Shown piece by piece: positions 1-10,439 of a stretch of 64,000 bases of DNA. The notes under the pieces are model-generated. The model searched no databases. It saw only the letters and a list, made by a program, of their open reading frames with translations, and was not told the DNA's origin. This stretch comes from CALSMU01 sp965230225 (GTDB lineage: Bacteria > Bacteroidota > Bacteroidia > Flavobacteriales_D > Parvicellaceae): assembly GCA_965230225.1 (NCBI GenBank), contig CBDDKM010000003.1:62001-126000 (forward strand). The letters are read 5' to 3'. A program made the translations under genes and the position numbers. Within the stretch, counting starts at the first letter, position 1. Each line of letters starts with the position of its first letter.

Positions 1-718
1 CCTCGTCTAACTCGATTTTGTAGTCCAGTTTATTGGGAAATCGCATTTGTTCCAATTTCAGATATTTTTCCAGAAAAGAGATTTCCTGAGCAATGGTAAT
101 AAATCTGTTTCCAGAATTCATCATGGCCTCCCTCATTAACCTCGAAAACTCAGAAAGTACCTCCAAAGCTTTTTCTTTTTCATTTTCCAATACAAAGAAT
201 TGAATCGAGTTTAGTGAGTTAAAAATGAAGTGAGGATTCATTTGAGCAGCTAAAAACTTAAGTTGAGTTTGACGGGCATTCTGTTGCTCAATTTTAATCT
301 CCTGGTTCTTTAATTTAACTTGATTTTGAATAAGTTGATTTTGTAATTTTTTAGCTCTTAATGCGGCATTAACTCTTGCAATTAAAGCAATTTCTCTAAT
401 GGGCTTTTCGATGTAGTCTATTGCTCCAAGTTCAAAACATTGTCGTAAAGTGTGGTCATCGCCTTCACCGGTAATCATAATTACTGGTATATCCGAGTAA
501 TCAGAGCTCTTTTTAAGAAGCTCCAGTGTTTCCATACCATTTTGACCAGGCATATTAACATCCAGAAGAATTAAGTCGTAGCTGTCTGTTTCAAGCCTCT
601 TAAATATGAACTCAGATCTTGGGATAAAAGCAATTTCGTGACCATCTGCTTTTAGCAGTTGACCAAGCTGTTCCAGCACATTTCTGTCATCATCAACAAT
701 TAGTATTTTGTTCATCAT
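1..718 (-). CDS. Response regulator receiver fused to LytS-type histidine kinase (3' end outside window)
   Basis: The start codon is at 718 (a second ATG follows at 715) and the frame stays open to the left edge, so the C-terminus is missing. The N-terminal ~120 residues are a receiver domain: acidic pocket in ILIVDDD and phospho-acceptor Asp in LILLDVNMPG. A Gln/Leu-rich helical linker follows, then the dimerisation/phospho-acceptor segment of the His_kinase family (PF06580), with the motif MNPHFIFNSLNS. The ATP-binding domain would lie beyond the window. A receiver placed in front of a LytS-like kinase reverses the usual hybrid order and suggests a kinase controlled by incoming phosphoryl groups. 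It starts 13 bases after the giant kinase stop, so it is the third gene of the same operon. The family call is firm; the signal is unknown. Confidence 0.85.
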   Translation of the reverse strand, partial: MMNKILIVDDDRNVLEQLGQLLKADGHEIAFIPRSEFIFKRLETDSYDLILLDVNMPGQNGMETLELLKKSSDYSDIPVIMITGEGDDHTLRQCFELGAIDYIEKPIREIALIARVNAALRAKKLQNQLIQNQVKLKNQEIKIEQQNARQTQLKFLAAQMNPHFIFNSLNSIQFFVLENEKEKALEVLSEFSRLMREAMMNSGNRFITIAQEISFLEKYLKLEQMRFPNKLDYKIELDE

Positions 719-731
719 ATAGTTAGGGTAG

Positions 732-3700
732 TTATTCAAATAGTTTTAATTCTTTTAATACCTGATCGCAGTATTCTGTCAGTTGTTCTTCGTCTCCACT
801 ATAAATGGCATCATTCAGCTTATTTAAAGCAACAGATTCCATTCCGGATAATAGTGTAGATAACTGGAAGAATTGCTCAATTAAGTCTTCTGTTTGGTAA
901 ATAGGAGTAGACTTAATGGTGGCTATAGTGCTCGATATTTTACCTGAGTCTAGTTTTTTGGATTTTTTCTTAACCGGTTCTGAAGCTTTCCTTTTAGGTC
1001 GTTTTATAAACTGATCTATACCATTAATCAACTTATGAATATCAATTGGTTTGGTGATATACTGGTTCATACCTGCATCTAATGCATTCTGTTTTGCTTC
1101 AACAAAAGCATCAGCCGAAAGACCAATAATTGGAATTTTGTTTCCTTGATTTCTAATGGTCTTGGTGGCTTCAATACCATCCATGTTAGGCATGTGCACA
1201 TCCATTAATATTAAATCAGGTTTCTCTTTTTCCATTAGTTTGATTAACTCCTCCCCATCAGCGGCAATTTTTATTGGGGTCTCTAATTCATCAAAAAGAG
1301 CTCTAAGCATTTTTTGGTTCATTAGGTTGTCCTCGGCAGCAATAATCTTAAATCCTTTAGGAATGGAGAAGTTTTTCAATGAAATGCTATCTTCATGAAG
1401 TTCCTGAATCTCTTGATCTGATTCTAAATAAGGAATGGAGAATACAAATTCAGAGCCTTTATTCTTTTCGCTTTCTACCGTTATTTTCCCTCCAAATAGT
1501 TCGGCAAACTTTTGAACTATAGTAAGTCCAAGACCGGTTCCTCCAAATTCTCTGGTGGTGGATGTGTCTTCTTGCTCAAACGGATCAAAAATAGATTCAA
1601 GCCTACTTTTTTCTATTCCAATTCCTTCATCTTTTACAGTAAAGCTGAGTAACTCATCATTGCAAGAAACATTGAACTCAACACGTTTTTTCTCAGGAGT
1701 AAATTTAATGGCGTTACTCAATAGGTTTATAAGTACCTGGATGAGCTTAGTTCTATCTGTTACCACATTATTTGGGACATTACTGGCTATGTTGTAGCTA
1801 AATTGAATATTCTTTTCGGTGGCCGCAGCTTTGTTAATTTGATATACAGTTTTAATTAACTGATTTAAATTGGTAAGCTCTGGAGAATACCCAATTTTCC
1901 CTGCTTCAATTTTTGATAAATCTAAGATGTCGTTAATGATTAACGAGAGGTTTTCACCACTACTTTTAATGTTTCTTAAGAAGGTTAGGAACTCGATCGG
2001 ATATTCGCCGCTCTGTCCTTTTTTCATCAGAATTTCACTGAACCCTACAATGGCATTTAAAGGAGATCTGATTTCGTGGCTCATGTTGGCCAGGAACTTA
2101 GTTTTGGCCTGGTTGGCACTATCTGCATGTTCCTTTGCAATGTTTAATTGGTCCTCAATGCTAATTCTTCTATCGATTTCCATCATGAGTTCAGAAGTTC
2201 TTTCTGATACCATTTTTTCCAGTCGTTCGTTGATTCTGGATGCATTCTTTCTGGATAGATCACTCTCGATGGCAACACTAACCATATTGGCTGCAGCTTC
2301 CAGATAGGTTACCTCTTTTTCCGATGGTCTTCTGTATTCTTTAAAGAATAAGGTATAGACTCCGTAGAGTTCTTCTTCGGAAGATAAAATTGGAACAGAC
2401 CAAGAAGATTTAATGCTGATCTCCTCCAGTTCTTCTTTGTAGATTTTCCAACTTTTGTTTCTACTAATGTCCGTAGTTATATTGATGCTTTTCTTCAGTG
2501 CTGCAGCTCCAATTGAACCCACTTTTTCAGATGGTTTTAGGACATTCAACAACTCCATAAAACTATCTTTATACGACTCAGAGTTAGCTAGCTTTAATTG
2601 GTCTGTATTGTCTGTTGTGAGGTGTATGGTACTTATGGCATTTCCAAAATAATTATTGGTATTACTTACAGTAGATTTTAGGATGTCGTTAAGGCTACTT
2701 TGCTTAATGATCGACTCCAAAGAACTATTTTGCTCGTTAATAAATGCCTCTTCATTTTTTCTTTCCGTAATGTCATTACAGAACCCAGCCATTCTGATAA
2801 CATTGTTCTCTTTATCCAGAATAGGGAAGGCCCTTTCGTGGATCCATTTAATTCTTCCATCCTCCAGAGTAATTCTGTATTCAGCATTGAACAACCCAAG
2901 TTCCGCATAGGTTCTAAATTGTTCGGAAACCATACTTCGATCGTCTGGATGAATAGATTCTTCCTTAGACATGTGGTTTTCCATATACTGAGAGGTTGGC
3001 TGATTAAAAATGGCCTCGTATGATGGTGATACATATAGAGGTTTCTTTTCTTTCCAGTCAATTAAATAGAATACTCCATTAATGGTTTCTGTAAGCTCTC
3101 TGAATTTCTCCTCACTTTCCGTAAGTGCTTTTTCGAAGTTGAGTCGTTTTAACTCACTGGCAGTTCTAGGTGCCATTACACTTAGGATGATTTCTACAGT
3201 TTTTACTTTTTCAATAGGCTTATCATCCATTAATGCAATTAAACCTATCGGCTGATTTTGCTCATCAAATAGAGGAACTCCAACGTAGCTTTCTGCATTC
3301 ATCTTCTTTAGATCAACATCTAGAGGGAAAAGGTTGGCTACATTCCTTTCATAAATGCAAAGTCTTTTTCCTATTACATTTTCGCAAGGTGTATGTTTTA
3401 AATCGTAGGTAATATTCTCAACATGTTTCCCATCAGAGTAGAAGGAAATGGTTTCTATCTTGTTAGTATCTCCCTTAAATTCTCCAATTAAAGCGTACTT
3501 CATCCCAAGCGAATCGCAAAGGAATTTACTACTTTGTTTAAAGTGTTGTAGCCCGGTTACAGTGGCAGTAGCTACGAATACTTGTTCAGCTAATTCTTCT
3601 GCTCTTTTGGCATCGGTAATGTCTTCTACCATTGCAATGTAATAATCTGATACATCCACCGTAGACTGTATTCTGCTGATCCAGATATGTGCGTCAATTA

Positions 3701-6700
3701 CAGAGCCATCTTTACGAACATATTGCTTGTATAAATCTGTTTTTTTGGTAATTCCTTTGTTCATGTCATCCATCACTTTGGCGCTGTTTGGCCAATCGTT
3801 AGGATGGGTAACATCTTTTATGGTTAACCCTAAGAGTTCATCACCAGAATACCCCAATATCTCAACCAGTTTTCTATTTACGTGAGTAAATACACCATCC
3901 AGCGAAACCTCTGCAATACCGATTGCAGATTGTTCATATACAGATTTAAATCTGGATACATTTCGTGCCACATCTTCCGATAATCTGGAACTGTTGATGG
4001 CAAGTGAAACCTGATCCGCCATGGATTTCGAGGTTTCTTCATGTAGGTGAACTGGGTATCCAGGATTTTGAAAGCCGATGTTAATGCTACCTATACATTG
4101 CTTATTAATGGTTAGAGGGTAGGATAAAAATGCCCTAACACCTGCATTGTAAATACCTTCCGTAACAGCAGTCCATTTTTTTCTTTTCTTAAGGTTGTTC
4201 ACCTTAACAGTTTCTCCCTTGATTAGTTTCTTGTAGTATGGAGATTCATTTAATTCGAATTCATTATATCTCAAAGACTCTTCATCAACTCTCTTGGCAT
4301 ATGAGTAAGCCAGTTGTTTATCCGTGTCATAAAGTACAATGCTGATTCTTTGAATAGGAATGTCGAATTCAAAATATCTCCTTAAGGCAGTAGAAATAAT
4401 TTCGTGAGTTGATTTTGCTGCCAGAATATCCTGATCAAAAGCGTGGATAATTTCCAAACTATTTTTCTTCTCTAGTAACTCCTGGTTAGCGTGTTTTTTC
4501 TCGGTAATGTCGTAGGCGTTAATGATCATTCCGCGAACTACACTATCATCTAACATATTGTTACAATAGGTTTCAAGAGTAATACTGGTACCATTCTTAA
4601 GTTTGATATCAATTTCCTTACTTTCAGAGGTTCCAGGTTGTTTTTTCCAATCCCTGAAAACTTGTTTTAGCTCTTTTTTTCTAGAAGGGATAAAGTAGTC
4701 GAATATACTAGTGTTAATAGTATCATTGGTGTCAATATCGAAAGTGTTTTCGAATGACTTACTCATGTAAGTAATTATTCCTTTTGCATTCAGAATTAAA
4801 ATGAACTCAGAAGAGTTTTCTGTTAATGAACGGAAATAGATTTCGTTATGTATAATGGTGTTGTACCAATATTGTCTTTCCAATAAGTTACCTAACTGTG
4901 AGGTGATAAACTTCATAAGTTCAAAATCCTCGATGTCCAGTGGTGTTTCTTTGTTAAACGACTGAGCACAAACAACCCCTTTGATACTTCCTTTGTCATC
5001 TAACGGAACAGAAATGAACGAATTAGGGAGCTTGTTTTGAATTTCAATGCCTTCTTTGTTGACGTACTTTTTAAATTCCTTTTGGTTTAAAAATAGAGGA
5101 GTTTGATTTCTGGTTACCGATTTAGCTAAAACTGTGCTTTTAGTTCTGGAGGAAGGTTTTTTAGAAACATTATTGTTCCCAACATAAATAGGATAGGTGG
5201 TTTTGCCGTCTTTTTCGATGGCGATATAAAAATTAGGGTAGTTTTTAATTTTATTAATTGAGCTATAGATATAGCTGGCCAGTGCAATTAAATCAATAGT
5301 ACTTTTGTTGGCTTCCTGAGCAATTTTATAAGTAATTTCCTTAATTAGAGCAGCTTTTCTTTTTTCCGTAATGTCACGAACAATTTTAAGAATTTCAGTG
5401 TTGGTACTCTTTACGAAACGAGTTTCGTAGTAAGAACTCACATTGTCTTCAATTAATTCGTATTCGATGGTTTCTGGCTTGCCTGTTCGTTGTACTTTCC
5501 TTAGAGATTTTAATTGTTTGTCGGCAATTTCCTTAGGTAGAATATCATCTACGTGTTTACCTATCAACTCTCCGTTTTGTTGGCGCAGTTTAACCTCTTC
5601 ACCCACCAGAGCATCAAGGTATTGCCCATCCTTGTTCATGATGAATAAAATATCCGGGATTGAGTTAAGGATGGTTTTGTTTTTACTTTCACTCCTGATC
5701 AATGCCTCTTCCGAAATTTTTCTTAGCGAAATATTTCGGATGGTACCGATGTTCCCCGCGTAATTTTTGTCCTGATCAAAATAGGGAACAATAGATTCTT
5801 CCAGCCAAATATATCCTTCGGCACCTTTTCTTTTAAAGCGGTATTCAATTAAGGCTACCTCCTTGTTTTCTTGTACATCATTCTCGGCCTCATCCAATAA
5901 GTGGTAGTCGTCAGGATGTATATTATTTCTGAATATGGACGGAGACTGCATGAACTCATACGGAGAAATGTTCAGTATGGAATGAGACTGTGGGCTGATG
6001 TAGTTGATAATTTTCTCTCCCTGTTCACCAAGACTGGTTTTATATACCAACTCGTCAATGTTTTCTGTAATTAACGACAATTGTTCTTCCCTTTCCATCA
6101 ATATGTTTTGGGTGTGGACCATGTCCGTTACATCCTGGGAGTTAATAATATACCCTTTGAGGTAAGGGTTGTGTAATTGATTGGTAGACTTTGTTCTTAA
6201 CGATCTATAGGTTCCGTTTTTATGCTTGAGGCGAAGAATTCTGTAGTTGCCTGTTCCTCCTTTGGTTACACGTTCCCTGAACGTTTCCTGGGCCATTACT
6301 TTATCCTCAGGGTGAATGTCCTCAAACAACAATGTCCCAATTTTTTCTCCCGGTGTATAACCCAGAACTCCTTCTACGGAAGGAGATAAGTATTTGATGA
6401 TTCCCATTTCATCAGTAATACAGGTTATTTCCGAGGAGTTTTCAATAATCCCTTTAAAATGCTCTTTGCTGTTTAATAGCTCGTCTTGAACCTCTTTAAT
6501 GGAGGAAATGTCACGAATTACCAGTAAAGTATGATCCTTGAAGCTAAGGCTAAGTCTACCTTCAAATGTTTTAACGATACCATCCACGCTGTGGTTAAAT
6601 TCAAATACTTCAAAGGAGTTTCTTTTGAACTTAGTACCATATCTAATTAAGCCATTGTAAATGATTAGTGGGAAAATGTCTTTTAAGTTTTTACCAATTA

Positions 6701-9158
6701 CTTTTTCCTCAATTCCAAATATGTTTAGATTGTCGTTCGCTTCAATTATTTCTCCATCCGAATTAAATAACAAAATAGCATCTGGAAGTGTCTTTAAGAT
6801 GGCCTTGTTGATGGCATCTTTCTCCCTGGAAATTTTTTCGGAATTATGAATTTCAGTGATGTCTTCACCAAGTGAAATATAATGGGTGAGTACACCTCGA
6901 TCGTTAAAAATTGGAGTAATAAAACTGTTAACGTGGAATAGCTTTCCATCTTTGGCTCGGTTGATCATTTTTCCGGAACCAGGAATTCCTTTGTAAAGGT
7001 TTTTCCAAAGTGTATTGTACGTTTTATACTGTGTTTGTCCAGAACCAAATATGCTTGGGTTTTTACCCTTTACTTCCTCTAGTGTATAGCCAGAGGTTTT
7101 TTCCATATTCTGATTAATGAACTCGATTTTTTTGTCCTTATTGGTAATAATTACCAGATAAGGCCCTTTTTCTACTAATAAGGTGTATTTTCTGGCATTT
7201 TCGATAATGGAAACCTGAGAAGTAACATCCTGAATAACACTAATCAACTTTTCAGGTTGACCTTTAGTGTCCAGGAAATAGGCACATTTTTCCTGAATAC
7301 TTTTAATTTCTCCATCTGGAAACAATAGTCGATATCTTATTTGATAATCCTCGTTGTTCTTTATAGATTTTGAGAATGTATTGTAAACGTAATCTAAGTC
7401 TTCGGGGTGTACCAGATGAAGTAATTGATCATAGATATTATTCTTGCTGTCTGGCTTTAATTTGAGGATTCTATAAAGTTCGTCACTTCCGGAGTGCTCA
7501 TTGGTGTGAAAGTTGTACTCCCTATGCCCAATTTTACTCAGTTTTTGAGCAGTTTCCATTAGAGAGGAGTATCTTTCCTTTTCTTTAAATTCATTGATCT
7601 CTTCACTAATATCTTCTATGATACCAATGGATCCAATTACTTCTTTTGAGCTGTCATATAATGGAGAACCATGAATTCTGGCCCACATGTGGGAACCGTT
7701 CTTCCTCTGCAGTTTGGTTTCATAAGAGCTGGACTTTCCCTTTTTACGAAGACTCATAATATCGGAAAGCTCATTTTCAGTAATCTTGGAGAGTAAAATC
7801 TTGTTAGCTATTTTGCCAACAATGTCTGTTTTAGAAAAACCGGTAATTTTGGTGAACTTGGCATTTATGTCAATGACTCTATCATCATTGTCAACTACGC
7901 AAATTCCCTTCTCCATTCGGTTAAAGTACCCTTTGAGTTTTTCCTCTTCCTGCTGAACTTTGTTTAAAGTTTTTACATAGTTGGTAACATCTCTGAAAAT
8001 GATTTGGACCTCATTGTTTTTAGAGGTGTGACGAACAAGGCTACAAGAAATTTCGAATTGCCTTTCTTTTTTTGACTTGTCGAGAGTGGTAATTCTTTTG
8101 GGCTTTAATTTAAATCCCTGAATGGTTTTGTTAAATGTGGACTCAAATACTTCGACAGACTCTGAAGCAACAAGTTTTAGAGAAAGAAATTTAACTCCAA
8201 GTAGTTTCGTTCTCTTTACCAATTTCCCAAACGCGGGATTATAATTGGATATGGTGCCGTTTTCGTTTAGCGTTAATATGGGGTCGTAAGCAGAGTCAAT
8301 GAGGTTAGAAAACCTTTGCTTACTGGCTAATAATTGTCTTTCAGTATGAACACTTTCGGTAACATCCCTAATTAACCCCTGTACCCCAATAATTTCTTTG
8401 TCTTTAGTGAGTGGTGTTCCATTGATATCAATGGTGATACTTTTACCATTTTTCTTTAAAAACTCTATTCTGAAGTTAGAGACAGGTTGACCACCAAGAA
8501 TTTTTTGAAGTAAAATCTGTACTCTGCTTCTTTCTTGTTTAGGGACAAATTGACTAAATTCTTTACCAACTATTTCGTGAGAAGAATAACCACCTACCGA
8601 TAGAATGTTGTTAGATATGTAAGAATATTTACCATCTGCAGACAGTTGAAAGATAACATCACTTATGTTGTTAATAATAGAGCTAAGCTGTTTTTCTTTG
8701 CTGCTCAACTCATGATGCTGTTGGATGAAATCTTTAACGGATGTTTTGAGCACCTTTTTAAGTTCTCTGGATTCCTGTTCAAGATGTTCTTTTAGATCTA
8801 CTTCCTGGTGCGCTTCAATAAGTTTATTGATCCTGAATTTAATTAATTCCGAAGGATCAGTTGCTGCTATAAAATCAACATGAGCAATAGAACTAAGTGA
8901 GGTGATTTTATCAAAGCTATTGGTAATAACCAATACCGGTATGTGAGTATTGTGAAGAGATTTTTCGATGGTTAGCTGCCCTGAAGCAACATGGTATACA
9001 ATTAGTGTGTATTGTTTTACATTTAGGGCTTTGTCGAACTCTTTTACAGAGGATGAAATATGATAGGGTATATCTTCCTCAAGTAGTTTGAGGACCGTCT
9101 CGATTTCAGATTTGTTTTTTGAATAGATTAATGCAGAACAGTTGGGGTCAATTACCAT
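732..9158 (-). CDS. Giant multi-PAS/GAF hybrid histidine kinase with receiver domain (2808 aa)
   Basis: Residues 1-130 resemble a receiver fold but show no clear phospho-acceptor Asp. PAS domains follow near 155-270, 280-395, 405-520, 530-655, 660-780, 785-890, 900-1015, 1025-1145, 1150-1260, 1435-1555, 1725-1850 and 2015-2130, many closing with the PAC-type DIT/DVT signature. GAF domains lie near 1275-1425, 1565-1720, 1855-2000 and 2145-2295. The catalytic core is complete: HisKA with His near 2359 (MSHEIRSPLN), HATPase with the N box NLLSNAIKFTP and G boxes DEGIGI and GGTGLGLTI, and a receiver with Asp near 2653 (LILMDVHMPN). No transmembrane segment is apparent, so a cytoplasmic sensor is likely. 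The last ~90 residues have no His and are not an HPt domain. The start overlaps the upstream phosphatase gene by 11 bases. Its size and sensor number are far above the usual for hybrid kinases. Confidence 0.93.
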   Translation of the reverse strand: MVIDPNCSALIYSKNKSEIETVLKLLEEDIPYHISSSVKEFDKALNVKQYTLIVYHVASGQLTIEKSLHNTHIPVLVITNSFDKITSLSSIAHVDFIAATDPSELIKFRINKLIEAHQEVDLKEHLEQESRELKKVLKTSVKDFIQQHHELSSKEKQLSSIINNISDVIFQLSADGKYSYISNNILSVGGYSSHEIVGKEFSQFVPKQERSRVQILLQKILGGQPVSNFRIEFLKKNGKSITIDINGTPLTKDKEIIGVQGLIRDVTESVHTERQLLASKQRFSNLIDSAYDPILTLNENGTISNYNPAFGKLVKRTKLLGVKFLSLKLVASESVEVFESTFNKTIQGFKLKPKRITTLDKSKKERQFEISCSLVRHTSKNNEVQIIFRDVTNYVKTLNKVQQEEEKLKGYFNRMEKGICVVDNDDRVIDINAKFTKITGFSKTDIVGKIANKILLSKITENELSDIMSLRKKGKSSSYETKLQRKNGSHMWARIHGSPLYDSSKEVIGSIGIIEDISEEINEFKEKERYSSLMETAQKLSKIGHREYNFHTNEHSGSDELYRILKLKPDSKNNIYDQLLHLVHPEDLDYVYNTFSKSIKNNEDYQIRYRLLFPDGEIKSIQEKCAYFLDTKGQPEKLISVIQDVTSQVSIIENARKYTLLVEKGPYLVIITNKDKKIEFINQNMEKTSGYTLEEVKGKNPSIFGSGQTQYKTYNTLWKNLYKGIPGSGKMINRAKDGKLFHVNSFITPIFNDRGVLTHYISLGEDITEIHNSEKISREKDAINKAILKTLPDAILLFNSDGEIIEANDNLNIFGIEEKVIGKNLKDIFPLIIYNGLIRYGTKFKRNSFEVFEFNHSVDGIVKTFEGRLSLSFKDHTLLVIRDISSIKEVQDELLNSKEHFKGIIENSSEITCITDEMGIIKYLSPSVEGVLGYTPGEKIGTLLFEDIHPEDKVMAQETFRERVTKGGTGNYRILRLKHKNGTYRSLRTKSTNQLHNPYLKGYIINSQDVTDMVHTQNILMEREEQLSLITENIDELVYKTSLGEQGEKIINYISPQSHSILNISPYEFMQSPSIFRNNIHPDDYHLLDEAENDVQENKEVALIEYRFKRKGAEGYIWLEESIVPYFDQDKNYAGNIGTIRNISLRKISEEALIRSESKNKTILNSIPDILFIMNKDGQYLDALVGEEVKLRQQNGELIGKHVDDILPKEIADKQLKSLRKVQRTGKPETIEYELIEDNVSSYYETRFVKSTNTEILKIVRDITEKRKAALIKEITYKIAQEANKSTIDLIALASYIYSSINKIKNYPNFYIAIEKDGKTTYPIYVGNNNVSKKPSSRTKSTVLAKSVTRNQTPLFLNQKEFKKYVNKEGIEIQNKLPNSFISVPLDDKGSIKGVVCAQSFNKETPLDIEDFELMKFITSQLGNLLERQYWYNTIIHNEIYFRSLTENSSEFILILNAKGIITYMSKSFENTFDIDTNDTINTSIFDYFIPSRKKELKQVFRDWKKQPGTSESKEIDIKLKNGTSITLETYCNNMLDDSVVRGMIINAYDITEKKHANQELLEKKNSLEIIHAFDQDILAAKSTHEIISTALRRYFEFDIPIQRISIVLYDTDKQLAYSYAKRVDEESLRYNEFELNESPYYKKLIKGETVKVNNLKKRKKWTAVTEGIYNAGVRAFLSYPLTINKQCIGSINIGFQNPGYPVHLHEETSKSMADQVSLAINSSRLSEDVARNVSRFKSVYEQSAIGIAEVSLDGVFTHVNRKLVEILGYSGDELLGLTIKDVTHPNDWPNSAKVMDDMNKGITKKTDLYKQYVRKDGSVIDAHIWISRIQSTVDVSDYYIAMVEDITDAKRAEELAEQVFVATATVTGLQHFKQSSKFLCDSLGMKYALIGEFKGDTNKIETISFYSDGKHVENITYDLKHTPCENVIGKRLCIYERNVANLFPLDVDLKKMNAESYVGVPLFDEQNQPIGLIALMDDKPIEKVKTVEIILSVMAPRTASELKRLNFEKALTESEEKFRELTETINGVFYLIDWKEKKPLYVSPSYEAIFNQPTSQYMENHMSKEESIHPDDRSMVSEQFRTYAELGLFNAEYRITLEDGRIKWIHERAFPILDKENNVIRMAGFCNDITERKNEEAFINEQNSSLESIIKQSSLNDILKSTVSNTNNYFGNAISTIHLTTDNTDQLKLANSESYKDSFMELLNVLKPSEKVGSIGAAALKKSINITTDISRNKSWKIYKEELEEISIKSSWSVPILSSEEELYGVYTLFFKEYRRPSEKEVTYLEAAANMVSVAIESDLSRKNASRINERLEKMVSERTSELMMEIDRRISIEDQLNIAKEHADSANQAKTKFLANMSHEIRSPLNAIVGFSEILMKKGQSGEYPIEFLTFLRNIKSSGENLSLIINDILDLSKIEAGKIGYSPELTNLNQLIKTVYQINKAAATEKNIQFSYNIASNVPNNVVTDRTKLIQVLINLLSNAIKFTPEKKRVEFNVSCNDELLSFTVKDEGIGIEKSRLESIFDPFEQEDTSTTREFGGTGLGLTIVQKFAELFGGKITVESEKNKGSEFVFSIPYLESDQEIQELHEDSISLKNFSIPKGFKIIAAEDNLMNQKMLRALFDELETPIKIAADGEELIKLMEKEKPDLILMDVHMPNMDGIEATKTIRNQGNKIPIIGLSADAFVEAKQNALDAGMNQYITKPIDIHKLINGIDQFIKRPKRKASEPVKKKSKKLDSGKISSTIATIKSTPIYQTEDLIEQFFQLSTLLSGMESVALNKLNDAIYSGDEEQLTEYCDQVLKELKLFE

Positions 9159-10362
9159 TACTAAAATTCAATCCTAAAATTAATACATCATCAGTTTGGA
9201 TATGATCTCCCTTCCACAATCGGAAAGCTTCATCTATTATTTCAGGTTGATCCGAAAGGGGGTAATCTTGAATGCTAATTAGAAATTCTCTAAACTTTTT
9301 AATGGAAAATTTCTTATTCTTTTTACCTCCGAACTGATCGGCATATCCATCAGAAAATAAATATACCACATCAGATTTGGATATGCTAATTTTATGAGAG
9401 TTAAATTGTTGGATGTATGACGTACCTCTTCCCAGAGTAACTGAATCTCCTTTAATGACTGTTAAAATGCCGTTTTTGAATAGAAACAAGGGCCTTAATG
9501 CACCCGAAAATTCAAGTTCTTTTTTTATAAAATCATAAGAACAGATGGACATGTCTATACTGTCGTGATGAGTGCTTGAATTATTATTTATTGAGAACAA
9601 TTCCAGCAGTCCTCTATGTACAAATTGCAAAATATCTGCGGTAGATTCCAGTCCATGCCAATTCACTGCAGCATTGAGGAGGTTGTTACCTATTAAAGAC
9701 ATCATCGCTCCGGGAACTCCATGCCCGGTACAATCTCCCACGGCAAAAATGGCTTTCCCATTTTTTACGGTAAACCAATAAAAGTCACCACTAACCACAT
9801 CTTTGGGTTGGAAGTAAATAAACGATTTAGGGAATAAGCTTCTAATTTCATCAATTTCAGGAAGAATTCCCTGTTGTATATTTTGAGCATACTCTATACT
9901 TCCCAGTATACCTTGAGTATGATCTCGGTGATTGGTATTGTTAATTAATTCTTTGTTGGGCTGCTTTTCCAAAACATTGAAATATAAGTCGATGTACGAC
10001 TTTAGAAAACTGGTAAATGTGTCTTTGTTTTCTTCTTTCTCTATAATTGAAGTAATGCCCTTTGCTTTGAATAGGTTTTCCAGGCTGCTCCCAAATCCTT
10101 TTTCGATTATACCAATTATAGGGATGTTAGTAGAGTTAAGGTCTGGAAATAACTTTTTGAGGTGTTGGTACCCTCCCGAGAAGGAAGAGGAAAGGTCAAT
10201 TAAGATTAGTGCAGTATTGTCGGTATTAGGTATAGGAGAGGTATTTTCATTATCATATCCATATAAATCTATGATATAATTCTTCTCAGACGATAAGTTG
10301 AATTGGTATTTATCGTCTGTTAGAAAAAGAACCCTTTTAATGGAGTAATTTGGATTATTCAT
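9148..10362 (-). CDS. SpoIIE/PP2C-type serine phosphatase with N-terminal receiver-like domain
   Basis: Residues ~10-130 look like a receiver-type alpha/beta domain with a possible Asp in ALILIDLSS (Asp56), though the acidic pocket is weak. A short helical linker (NIQQGILPEI) leads into a SpoIIE domain (PF07228), residues ~165-400. Metal-binding motifs are present: DVVSGDF (188-194), VGDCTGHGVPGAM (208-220) and, near the C-terminus, LFSDGYADQFGG. Such phosphatases usually dephosphorylate Ser/Thr on anti-anti-sigma (STAS) partners, but no STAS or anti-sigma gene is in the window. First gene of the operon with the giant kinase, whose start lies inside its last codons. Upstream is a long region without protein genes. 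Confidence 0.9.
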   Translation of the reverse strand: MNNPNYSIKRVLFLTDDKYQFNLSSEKNYIIDLYGYDNENTSPIPNTDNTALILIDLSSSFSGGYQHLKKLFPDLNSTNIPIIGIIEKGFGSSLENLFKAKGITSIIEKEENKDTFTSFLKSYIDLYFNVLEKQPNKELINNTNHRDHTQGILGSIEYAQNIQQGILPEIDEIRSLFPKSFIYFQPKDVVSGDFYWFTVKNGKAIFAVGDCTGHGVPGAMMSLIGNNLLNAAVNWHGLESTADILQFVHRGLLELFSINNNSSTHHDSIDMSICSYDFIKKELEFSGALRPLFLFKNGILTVIKGDSVTLGRGTSYIQQFNSHKISISKSDVVYLFSDGYADQFGGKKNKKFSIKKFREFLISIQDYPLSDQPEIIDEAFRLWKGDHIQTDDVLILGLNFSNGN

Positions 10363-10439
10363 TGTTATCTGTGACCTGTTTTAAATTATTGAATAAATAT
10401 CGTTGAGTTGTAAGGCTAAATTATTGGTGTCGACTCATA

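Noticed and set aside
732..1000. HPt domain at the C-terminus of the giant kinase
   Set aside because: The last ~90 residues contain no histidine.
2678..3061. Open frame on the minus strand in another phase of the giant kinase gene
   Set aside because: It lies fully within PAS-coding sequence whose own frame is conserved and uninterrupted.
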